Source of the DNA: Tyto alba
Taxonomy: Eukaryota; Chordata; Aves; Strigiformes; Tytonidae
Length of the DNA stretch: 64,000 nucleotides
Reading direction: 5' to 3'
NCBI RefSeq assembly: GCF_018691265.1
Contig: NW_024881321.1
Location: 27,893,496-27,957,495, forward strand
Below the pieces are notes generated by a model. The model did no database searches and was not told where the DNA came from. It saw only the letters and a list, made by a program, of their open reading frames with translations. The position numbers and the translations under genes are program-made. Below, piece after piece: positions 39,096 to 49,735 of the stretch. Positions within the stretch are counted from its first letter, which is position 1; each line of letters begins with the position of its first letter.

Positions 39096-40140
39096 TGTCA
39101 TGGTTTGAGCTCAGAGGGAGACAGCACCACACAGCTGCTCACTCCTGCCTTCCCCACCTCCCCAACACTGGGAAGGAGAAAATAAACAAAGGCTTGAGAT
39201 TCGAGATAAGGACAGGGAGGGATGAATAGCCCATTACAGTCACGGGCAAAACAGACTCATTAGAGGGAGAAAAAGAGAATGTAAATTTAATACAGACACA
39301 ATAAAACCAACACTTAACAGACAGAGTAGGAGAGTGAGAATTATACCACATCTTCCCCCTCCGCTCCCCTTCCCTTCTTCCCTGGGCTCAGCTTTGCTCA
39401 AGATATCTTTATCTCCTCCCCCCGAGCTGTGCAGGGGGCAGGGAATGGGCAATAGTCAGTGCTGCCACTTCTTTCATCTTGGTGTGGCGGGGTGGAACAG
39501 TCCTCCACAAACTTTCTCCAAACTGAGTCCCTCCCACGGCTGCAGCCCTTCCGAGCTGGTGTGGCATGGTGGAACAGTCCTCCACAAACTTTCTCCAAAC
39601 TGAGTCCCTCCCACGGGCTGCAGCCCTTCCGAGCTGCTCTGGCGTGGGACACCCCCACATGCTGCAATCTTCCCAGAACCAAACTACAACACTGGGGGCT
39701 GCTTCTTCCCATAGAGTCCCAGCCTCCTTCAGGCGCAATCACCTGAGACAGTGTGGGACCCCTCACAGGCTGCAGGTCAGCATCTGCTCCACCATAGACC
39801 TTCATGGGTGGCAGGGGGGGCAGCCCTGCCATCTCACCACAGGATACAGGGGGGGCCCTCTGCTTTGATGCACCTCCCCGCCCTTTACCTCCTCCATTCT
39901 TCCACTGACCTTGGTGTTCACACAAGTGTCATAACTCCTCCTCACAAGTCTGACTCCTCCTCACAGGTTCCCCTTCTTAAATACATTACTGCAGAGGCAC
40001 AGCTGATTGGCTTGTCCTTGGTGCAGAGGTGGGGCCAACTTGGAGCTGGAGGAGCTTTGAGAAGCTTCTAACAGAGGGCCACTGCTGTAGCCCCCTCCCC
40101 TGCTTCCAAAAAACCCCACCACTCCCTCAGACCCAAGTCA
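39096..40140 (-). mobile_element. Solo LTR, ERVL-like, copy 3
   Basis: A 1045-bp element in minus orientation: left end TGTCATGGTTTG (3' end of the LTR), right end CAGACCCAAGTCA (5' end). The flanks CCTTG (39091-39095) and CCCTG (40141-40145) are a 5-bp duplication with one change. On the minus strand a CCAAT box (40010-40006) precedes TATTTAAG (39983-39976). The central module is duplicated: a 77-bp unit beginning near 39491 repeats at 39568 almost identically, which makes this copy longer. Confidence 0.87.
39491..39644. repeat. 77-bp tandem duplication inside LTR copy 3
   Basis: GGTGGAACAGTCCTCCACAA begins at 39491 and again at 39568, and both copies continue with ACTTTCTCCAAACTGAGTCC to the GCAGCCCTTCCGAGCTG end. 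Only a few differences separate the units, suggesting a recent duplication or conversion. Confidence 0.85.
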
Positions 40141-43125
40141 CCCTGCTGCAAAGATGCTAGCTGTGTTTAAAAACTGGCATTGGACTGATTTTAAAAGAGA
40201 ATATCACTAATAATAGAAATATCACATTTTACTGACACAGTGTTCAAGTAAACGGAGCCAGCAATACATCACATGAGCAGCAAGTGTATTTGTGGAATTT
40301 TGGGAAAATAGTTCAGTGAAGGCCTGTAGCAATGTTTTCCCTTTTCCCACTCTGTATTTAAACACTCCTTAAGCTCCCAGCTGTGTTCCAACTTTGTCTG
40401 TTCAGTAACAGAAAAAAGAAGTTTTGATATAATGGAAAATGCCATTAACAGGTTAACTTTCAACTTTGCCTTGAACTTCTTAAAAGACTGATTAACTTAC
40501 TTCCTGACAGTTTATAGAAGAAATGAGGGTTGTAAACAGGACTGCTTACTTCTTTCTTATCACTTAAGTATCTGTTTAATTTATTCATCACTCACACACC
40601 AACTGCCTAGAAACAATGCAGGGTGAAGTGCTTGTAACCATGAATTCCACAAAGTCATGCACTAGACAGGATAAAGGCCAAGAAATCAGTGGTGCCTACG
40701 GGCAATTTCCACTAAAGTAAGTGGCTTTCAGTGTCCCACAAACATGACACTCTTGAATGAATGTGTACTGGATGGGACCTTTGTATAAGACTATCTAAGA
40801 GTGAGAAGGGGGAAATAATTTAGGAGTTTGTATTGCAGTTTATTTAGAAACAGAAATGTGAAGACCCTTCCTGGCATGATAGGGGCTTAAAAGAACAAAG
40901 TCTTACTGAGGAGGCACGGCTGCCTTTGGCCCAGGTGACTGAGAAGCAATGGGGTAGCCCTGTCCCGATGGGCCTGGGTAGCTCCTCACAGGCTATGTTG
41001 ATAAGTCATGCTGCTACACATAACAAAAAGCAGAGCAGGAGGGATGGGACAGTGTTTGCATCTATTCACCTTTGCTTTTGCAGCCCAAATGAGCAGCTTC
41101 TCAGTTTTTTTCTGGATCAGTGAGGATACTCAGGGAAAGTCCAGAACAAAGCCTGAATTTAGCATCAGGTATAAAACATGCCTTTGAGCTTCTCTGAGCA
41201 CTCAGCCAACATCACAGTCACCGGGCTGTTTTAAAAAAAGTAACAGGCACCTAGTGGCTTCTCTTCTCAGCCTCCTCTGTGAACTAACATAGCCTTTGAC
41301 AAACAAACAACACACAAAAAAAAACCAACCAAACCAGGCCCCCAACATTTTGCATGGCAGAAGTAGAACAAAAAATAAGATTAGCTCTCAGCAATCTGAT
41401 TCAAAGATGGACCCACTTCTGTATTCTCCTCTATACCCTTTCAAATTCAGTGAAAAGATATATGAAGGATTACGTGAAGATTGACCCCTGACATAAGATA
41501 AATATGTTACTGCATTATTTGACAGCATGGAAAAATTGCTTCCTGTCTATGTAATATTGTCCTCATCACTAAAACAACCTGCTATATTATAGTGTTGTTC
41601 TGTAGCAAAACCACTTTCCGTGTCTCTCAAGCTGGCTGTGTTAATAAAAAACTTTCTATTTGTCCTTGATGTGTGGGATGTGAGCCTACTAGTTACTCTG
41701 AAAAGAAATTCCTTCTTGTAGTGTAATCTCTGGTCTGTGTAATCGTACTTTTGGGTCCTACTTCTCAGCAATGGGCCAAAGGCTGGTTGAAGTGGAATTA
41801 GCGGTTGATGGTTCAACAGGACAGTGCCAGTAAAACTCCTCTTGCTCTTTACATGGAATGTCAATGATGTTTTAGCATCCTTGCTTACGGCTCCTTCAGG
41901 TCTGAAAAGTCTGCAGAAAATCTCTGATGCCAAAGTTCAGTGTGGTGCTTACCACAGCTGTAATGGAGAAGCAACACTAGAAGCACCCAAATGGAAAAAA
42001 AAATAGACTACTCTCATTGTCAAGTGATGGTGTCTGCTCACTATCAAGGGTGTTCTCATGTCACCAAATGTCGTACAGTAACACCAAAGAGAAGAGGCAC
42101 ATGCTCCTTCTTCAGAGAGGAGGCCGAAAGGACCAGAGAATGAGGAGAGGCATGAACAAAGCCAGAAGTTGGCACCTTAAAAAAATGAAGGCCACACACG
42201 TCTGTAAAACCGTGTATAGGTCCCACACCAGTAATGATAGGTTAATTCAGGAGCGGGAAGTAGAATATCTGTTTCAGTGTAGTGCTGTCATGCCTACTTC
42301 TTTAAAGATGACATTTTATTAAATCAGTGATAGCCTTTGAGGGTTTTTCATGGCATGAGGTTGCAGGAGCTCAGACAGTGGTGGAACAGACGTTTCTGCA
42401 CTCTGTTCATCGTGCAGAGCAGACATACCATAAAAAGCAGTAATTTTTCTACACTGACCAAAGAAGTCTCAACAGGGGCTACGCAAGGTTCATTCTGCGG
42501 ACTACTGCAGCTGCATCACTGCCAGGGACCACTTGCTGTTTCTGTTGTTGCTCTAGATTTGCTATTCTACAAATATATCCACAGACACTACCTCCAAGAT
42601 GCTACCGTTTTAGAGCTGCTTCTATGGTAGCTAGTTATGGCTGAATTAATTTCACAGCTATTTAAAAATTTATTTTTCAAGTCTAGTGTGATCCTTCAGA
42701 AATGTTATGGTAATCTGTTAAATAGCGCTGTACAGTTTGGACTCTGAACTTATTTTGCTAGATGCAATGGTTGTAAGTTTCCAATTAACTAAAAATTAAG
42801 CATTAACTGGAATACCTTAATTGAAAAAAAATATGAAAACATTTTAATTAATTTTTACAATTAGAAATTAGTAAGTAAATACTAGTAATTAGTTCCCATA
42901 AAGTTCTACCTTGACTTACTTTCTAAACATTTGTAATGCCTAGGGCCTTTCTTAAATCACTCAAGCATGACAATTTCTTTCAGCCACATTAACTTTCTGT
43001 AGCAAGTGTTACTGAACTTGTTCAAGTATAATTTGCTTATGTTATGCCTTTTTGCTTACTCACATGACTAAAGTACTTTTCTCTCCACACAGTGGCATTA
43101 CTAAGTCCCTGGGTTACAGAGAAAC
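40141..43125. promoter_or_regulatory. CLDN10a 5' flanking region
   Basis: About 3 kb of AT-rich DNA between LTR copy 3 and the claudin-10a start codon. No CpG island is present here, unlike ABCC4, so the isoform-a promoter would be of the CpG-poor, tissue-restricted kind. An acceptor-like stretch, CTCTCCACACAG, ends at 43092. A 128-codon minus frame at 41547-41933 has no supported function. Confidence 0.5.
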
Positions 43126-43339
43126 ATGTTAGGAATACAGATTATAGCTTTCATATTTTGTTTCTGTGGTCTCGGAGCTGCTATTGCTGCTACCGCATCA
43201 AATGAGTGGAAAGTCACTAGTCGAGCATCATCTGTTATCACTGCAACGTGGGTTTTCCAGGGTCTTTGGATGAATTGTGCTGGCAATGCACTGGGTGCTT
43301 TTCACTGCAGACCCCACCTTACTATCTTCAAAGTAGAAG
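43126..43339 (+). CDS. CLDN10: Claudin-10 isoform a, first coding exon
   Basis: Claudin-10 is a four-pass tight-junction protein that forms paracellular ion pores; isoform a, made from this alternative first exon, is anion-preferring. The exon encodes 71 residues plus 1 nt. It starts MLGIQIIAFIFCFCGLGAAIA (first membrane helix, residues about 4-23), then the first extracellular loop with W28, GLW 46-48, C51 and C61, the claudin signature W-GLW-C-C. The loop segment SNEWKV, SSVITATWV, GLWMNCAGNALG and FHCRPH closely matches vertebrate claudin-10a, and W28 falls at the same position as in human. Basic residues K29, R33 and R62 fit an anion pore. The donor is GAAG/GTAAGT at 43339/43340. Exons 2-5 and the isoform-b first exon were not found and should lie to the right. 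Confidence 0.95.
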
Positions 43340-46300
43340 GTAAGTAAGTGTAATTTAACTGGAGCATATGGAGAGCTATGTCTATTGCAAGATGTGAGCC
43401 TGAGGAGAAAAAGATCATTTTGGCTTGTGTAAGAGATTATGATTAAAGCATTGTGATGAATATAAGTAAAGGATATTGTAGGCAGAATATCAGAAACAAC
43501 TTTGTAGGAATGATACGTATTCCAAGGAAGACAGTAAGCTCTACTCTGTGGTTGGTAATATGCGATAAGTATAGTGGACAAAGTTCCAGTAAATACGCTA
43601 TCAGTAACAAACCACTCTTAGCGGAGTGATGGACTAAACTGTCTTCCAGCTCTAATTTCCATGCAAAAATAGGCATCCTGCTTGCTAGGTGGGGAGAAGA
43701 AAGATAGCAAGGTCTGTGACAGCTATCGGTATTCTTTTTACTATCTAAGGAAATTAGATAGCAAAGAACCGCATCCATGAATACTGTAAAAATTCATATG
43801 CTGGGAATTAAGCGTGCGTGTATATACTTGCTGTATTACAGACTAATATTTTAACTTTAAAGATCAAAGATGTGCTGTTTCAGAACGTCTGTTTTAATGG
43901 AAAGCATTGGATTTAGAAGCCATCTATCAGAGCGTAAAAACAAATGGGGTCTTCTTGCCTTATATCAGGAACAGGTTTTCTCAGAGACGGGGACTAACTA
44001 AAGGTTTACTATGCCATGTTTTCTGTTTGCTCTGTGCGTAAAGCAGTAAATTACGAGGTTTGTTTTCTATTTGCTGTTAAGCTTTGAGATAGTAGGCAAG
44101 ATAGTGTTTTCAGTGAAACTGTGCGTAAGCATTCACAAGGGCAAGGGCAGAGGGACTGCTCCCTTCTGGATGTGGGCAGCAGATGAGCAAGATGGAGTCA
44201 GGGTAGAGTAGGAAAATGGATTAAGACACAGGTATTTTGGGGAACCAGAAAAGAAACACAGGGTAGACAGAACCAGTGTTCCAAAGCTTTTATGAGACCA
44301 GAAAGAAGCACAATTCTAAGATATTAACAGCCAGTGGCTGAATTAAATATAAAATGTACTGTTGCACGGTTGTTACCATATTACATAAACAAGGTCGTAG
44401 ACACACACATACCTTTCACAAACATGGAAATAGGAAACATGGGGACGTTACAGATCTATACCGTTTCTTGCCTGCCATGCCCCTGCCACATCAGATTGTA
44501 TGCTGGGACATACAGATCAACTCTTACACGTACAGAGGATTTTGAAAGAAAACTCAGCATAATTTTTGTAAACATTTTATCATGCCTCACTTCAAACCAT
44601 CACAAATCGCACATGAGGGATGTGAATGGATAAGTATAGTTTTCTTCTTTTAAAGAATGCTGATCATCAAAAATTACTTAAAAGGTATAGAAACTCACAC
44701 ACGCTTTAAAAGTGAATATTTTATCTTTACAAATAACCGTTTATACATTGTTTCTGCCAGGACTTAAAGAAAAAAACAACAATTCTTCTTCTCAGGCACA
44801 TATGATCAAATTTGTTTAAAGAAATGTAAAGTACTTCAGTAACTAGAAACTACCATTATTGCTATTTTAGTAGTACAAAGGCTGATTTCAGAATAATCGG
44901 ATGTAATCCATTTGCCACTTTGTATTGTTACTATTATTTTGATCACTGGCAGATTGAAATTTGAATAAACAAAATACGCATCTTTATGTGTGCATCCTTT
45001 AAATATATACTTAAGCATCTGAGTAAGATTTTGCTTATTTGCTGTTTAGAGTAACATAGACAAGAAATTCACAACAAATTAAAGTAGCACACTCTTGTTA
45101 AAGTGAGAGAGTAGCAAGCTGCTGTACTGACATTTAGAAGTCTAATTTTAACCTGCCAGTGCATGCACCAGGAAAGGGTAATGTTACACGTAGCATAAAC
45201 ACTACTGGGAAGGAGTGAGGTATTTTGTTTGGAAAATCTGCTAAACATAAACTCCTGGTAATCCAAGGAAAACAAGAGTTCAACAGGGAAAGAGCTTTGC
45301 ACTCTCACTCTGCCCTACATTGTAAAACAATAAAACACTCAGATTAAAGAAATGATGAACGCCCATCTCTGTCCTCAGAGCTTCAATATATCACCATTAT
45401 TGGCATGCTGACATCAGGGTGGTCTGGCAATATAACTTTTTCTTCTGCGTGTTTATGATTTTATGGAATCTATCTGCAGCTTGTCCTGTAGCCAAAGATA
45501 AATGTTACACAGGCTACTCACTCCATTCCTACCTATTCATCTTCAAGCTACCCCACAGAAAGTATTAGCAGTAAATAACATAAGTCACTTCCACTCCAAA
45601 GCAGATTCATTTGATCATTAAAGTTTTGATTGCACTTTCAGGAGGATTTTGCAGCAGAGGCTTCTACATAAGGTCTATGAAGATTTTTTTTTTTCCTATT
45701 TAAAAGAGTAAACAAAAACAAGACTCCAGAGGTCTATCTTTGAACAGGATTACCCTGTGGTCATAGCAGTATGTAGGCATTTGCCAGAACTGACTTTCAG
45801 CTGACGGGCTACTTGTGCTGACAGAAGCACAGCCAAGGCAATACCAGCTCAGCTTCTGCAAACCAGACCACCTACAGGTCTTGAGGGGTTCATGTTCTGG
45901 AAGTCTGGGTCAGAGCAGTCACACTGTTAACGGTATCCAAGCTAGCTGGGCTGTTGCCAAATGTACATGCACATCCACATGTACAGCCACAGTGTACTCC
46001 GCTGCAGTGGCTGAAACAGATGGAAGTTCTTGGAGGAGTACGGGTAGTAATAGTGTTGTAGCTACAGTCATTTGAGGCAATGTTTGTGGGAAGGAGCAGT
46101 ATCATTTATTAAATCAGCTGCTTTGGGAGAATGCAACAGTCATTCATCAGATCTGACACAAATACAGCAAGCTTCAAACTAAATATTATCTGGGAACATT
46201 GTCTCTTCAGTTAACTTGGTTATGATAATCACTGCACCAGATATATTCATGGAAATTATATGATCAAAACCGGGGGACTATTACACACAGGCACAAACAC

Positions 46301-47248
46301 TCACAGTCGATAAATACCAGAAATTAAAACTAGAAGAGAGACAATATTTTTTTAACAAAACCACTAACCTCTGTCAGTCCTTATCAGTAAGGAAGACCCA
46401 CAAAGACCCGTCAAAAGGTGAGCCTGGGAACTGAAGTTCCTGACTCCACTGAGGTCAGAGCTGTTGTGGACTCCAAAGAGATATTGGAGGCAGAGTTTCC
46501 ACTCACCCTGCCTCCTGCTAATTCCTCAGTGCTCCACTGGCAGTAGTTACTTTTCTTCTTATTCCTCTCAGGTGTATCATCCTGAATTCTTACAATCCCA
46601 GAATTATCCAGATTTGACAAGAACTAGCTTTTGGTTGTCTAGCACTGCTAACTGACACTTTATTTAATTATTTTACTTTTGGTGATGCTACAGAGCACTG
46701 TTTCGTTCACATAAAATACAGAAGTGTAACTAGCAAACTGAACTGTGCCCACATCCCTTTTCTATAACACTTCCCTAGTCATTTAGGGCAGCTACTAGGC
46801 TTCTTCAAACAATTAGTTCAGCGTTTGGTATGCCTAGCCTACAGCGCTGTTTCATGACTCCTCTGCACCCTCTGGTTTTCCATGCCATGCATTCAGGGAG
46901 GTGTACCAGAAAGTAGAAGAAATATGCTTCCTTGAACCTTTGCTTGTCTGAGCCTCAGATCTTCTGCTGGCATCTCTACGTCTGGCTAATGCCTGTTTTG
47001 ATGGAGCCAGGTGGGGCAATTAGTGCGATCCTGAGGGTAGCCATTATGGAAAGGGGAATGCCCAGGCGTTCTGGGTCACATCAGCAGACAGGTTCAGAGC
47101 TGCCATTTCATGAAGCTGCCGCTGTAATGCAGCTAAGGGTGGAAGGAAGCTAACACAAGGCAACTACTATTGCAGCACCTGTACCCAGAACAGTCTTGCA
47201 TAGTCAAACACCATTTGAGTTCACCGGGTGTGGAGAGCAATTCCAGTC

Positions 47249-48259
47249 TGTGCTGGTTCGAGCCCAAAGTGCAAATGAGCACCACGCATCCACTCACACC
47301 CCCCTTTCCTCTCAGGACTGGGAAGGAGAAAATAAAGCAAAAAGGCTCTAGAAATGAGACACGGACAGGTAGGGGTGACATACCCATTACTGTCACAGGC
47401 AAAAGACAGACTTGTTAGGGGAAGAAAAAAAGAACAAAAGTTTAATTCAAACAGTAACAACAACACTTAACAGATAGAATGGGACACCGAAGCATTACCA
47501 CATCTTAAAAACCACCTCCTCCCACCTCTCCCTTCTTCTGGGGCTCAGTTTTGTTCCCGATCTCTCTACCTCCTCACCCTCCAGCAGCACAGGGGACAGG
47601 GAGTGGGAGTTACCATCAGTCTGCCAGTTCTTCCTCCTCAGGGGAAGCACTTCTCACATTCTCCCCCTGCTCCAGCGTGGTTCCCCTCTCACTGCAGACA
47701 GTCCTCCACGAACTTTCTCTGGTGTGAGTCCTTCCCATGGGATGTGGCCATTCCCACGCTGATCCAGCATGGGTCACCTCTGCGTGTTGCAGTCCTTCCA
47801 GTGCTGAACTACAGTAGCGGCTTCCACTTCTTCACACAGAGTCCCGGCCTCCTTCAGATGCTTCAGACTGCTCTGGTGAGGGTTCCTTCACAGGCTTCAG
47901 GTCAGCCTCTGCTCCACCACGGACCTCCCTGGGTGGTGGTGGTGGGGCCTGCCATCTCACCACAGGATACAGGGGGTGTCTCTGCTCTGGCACACCTCAC
48001 CCATTCCTTCTCCTTCCTTCCACTGACCTTGGTGTCCGCGCAAGTGTCCTTCTTGTAACTCCTCCTCACAACTCCCACTCCCTTTTCCAGGTTCCTTTTC
48101 TTAAATACATTATCGCAGAGGTGCAGCTGATTGGTTCAGCCTTGGCCAGAGGTGGGTCTGACTTGGAGCCAGGGGAGCTTTCAAGAAACTTCTCACAGGG
48201 GGCCACTGCTGTAGCCCCCTCCCCTGCTACCAAACACCCCGCCACACAAACCCAGCACA
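47249..48259 (-). mobile_element. Solo LTR, ERVL-like, copy 4
   Basis: A 1011-bp element in minus orientation inside CLDN10 intron 1: left end TGTGCTGGTTCG, right end CAAACCCAGCACA (a good match to the copy 2 start, reversed). The flanks CAGTC (47244-47248) and CAGCC (48260-48264) form a 5-bp duplication with one change. On the minus strand a CCAAT box (48134-48130) precedes TATTTAAG (48107-48100). It is antisense to CLDN10. No internal retroviral genes are present. Confidence 0.87.
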
Positions 48260-48569
48260 CAGCCATGCTTCAGAGCAACACTAAACCTTCACAGAGGACT
48301 CAACCTAGAGCAGGAAAGGACTGACATGAGAGTTTCCCTCACTAGACAGAAACCTACTGCCAGGGAAAACACACCATCCATTTGATTGCTGCCAGTCAAC
48401 AGCGAGCCAGTCAGGTACCTGTGTAACAGCCAAGGCCAGGCTTCTCCTGAGCCTCGGAGGAGGGAACTTAGTGCTAAATCCCGCAGTGGTCAGTGCCACT
48501 GCTCTGTACACCTACCAAGTGGGATTACATGTGGGCCAGGCTAAATGGGAGCTGGGGCCAGACAGTGTG

Positions 48570-49020
48570 CTCCTGCTCCCCACTGCCTGCCAGACCCCCA
48601 TGCCCTGCCTGTGCCCTGCTCACTGCCCACTGCCCGCCCACTCTCCATCCACTGCTTGCTACTTGTTCCCTGCCCACTTTCTGTCCACTGCCCGCTTGCT
48701 GCCTGCTGCCTGCCTGCTCACTGCCCGCTGCCCACTACCTGTTCCCTGCCAGTTTTCTGCCCACTCCCTGCCCACTCCCTGCCTCCTTTCTGCCTGCTCC
48801 CTGCCCGCTGCCCGCTCACTGCCTGCCCCCTGCCCACTCCCTGTCTGCTCCCTGCCTGCTTCCTGCCCGCTGCCCATTCCCTGCCCACTGTCTGCGCCCT
48901 GACCACTGACCACTGCCCGCTGCCTGTTTGTTTTCTTCCACCACCCGCTTGCTGCCCGCCCGCTGCCCGCTGCCTCCCCACTGCCTGCTGCCCACTACCC
49001 ACTGTCTGCCCACTCCCTGC
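48570..49020. repeat. Degenerate CTGCC-rich minisatellite
   Basis: About 450 bp made of short variable units such as CTGCCCGCTGCC, CCCACTCCCTGCC and CTGCCTGCT. Neither strand has many stops, so long Cys/Pro/Leu/Ser or Gly/Gln/Arg/Ser frames appear; these are not genes. It merges rightward into the purer CT-rich array. Confidence 0.9.
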
Positions 49021-49545
49021 CCACTGCCCTCTCCCTTCCCTCTCCCTTCCCTCTCCCTGCCCTCTTCATGCTCTCTGCCCTCTCCCTGCCCTCTCCCTAC
49101 CCTCTCCCTTCCCTCTCCCTTCCCTCTCCCTTCCCTCTCCCTTCCCTTTCCCTTCCTCTCCCTTCCCTCTCCCCTTCCCTTTCCCTTCCCTCTCCCTTCC
49201 CTCTCCCTTCCCTCTCCCTACCTCTCCCTTCCCTCTCCCTTCCCTCTCCCTTCCCTCTCCCTTCCCTCTCCCTTCCCTCTCCCTTCCCTCTCCCTTCCCT
49301 CTCCCTGCCCTCTCCCTGCCCTCTCCCTACCCTCTCCCTTCCTCTCCCTTCCCTCTCCCTACCCTCTCCCTTCCCTCCCTGCCCTCTCCCTGCCCTCTCC
49401 CTACCCTCTCCCTTCCCTCTCCCTTCCCTCTCCCTTCCCTCTCCCTTCCCTCTCCCTGCCCTCTCCCTGCCCACTCCCTTCCCACTCCCTTCCCACTCCC
49501 TTCCCTCTCCCTGCCCTCTCCCTGCCCTCTCCCTGCCCGCTCCCT
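49021..49545. repeat. CT-rich minisatellite (CCCTCTCCCTTC)n
   Basis: About 525 bp of a tandem array based on a 12-bp unit CCCTCTCCCTTC, with variants carrying TGCC, TACC or CACT. The plus strand is almost pure pyrimidine. The minus strand is almost pure purine, with GGG runs every 3-4 nt. A 437-codon plus frame across both arrays (48545-49858) and minus frames of 134-176 codons are artefacts of the repeat. Confidence 0.95.
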
Positions 49546-49735
49546 GCGAGCCCCGAGCTCCTCTCTCCATGGTGCTGCAGGCGCGGCCCCGGGGGCGGCT
49601 GCCGTCCCGCCCGGGTCGGGGCAACAAGCCCCGTCTCGCCCTGGAAAAGGCAGCGCTCCCCTCCTCCAGCTTCCCCTTCCCCTGGGTCGGCGGCCGCAGG
49701 AGAGGGGCGGTTCAACTGCACCCAGAGCCATGGCA
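49545..49735. promoter_or_regulatory. Short CpG-rich segment next to minisatellite
   Basis: About 190 bp with many CpG dinucleotides and GGCGG-type boxes (for example the GGGGGCGGC word near 49597 and GGCGGCCGC near 49689), within an otherwise CpG-poor intron. It could be a small CpG island or alternative promoter inside CLDN10, or part of the repeat's original insertion. Promoter activity is inference only. Confidence 0.4.

Noticed and set aside
41547..41933. 128-codon minus frame upstream of CLDN10a
   Set aside because: No recognised domain, no splice support and no nearby regulatory context.
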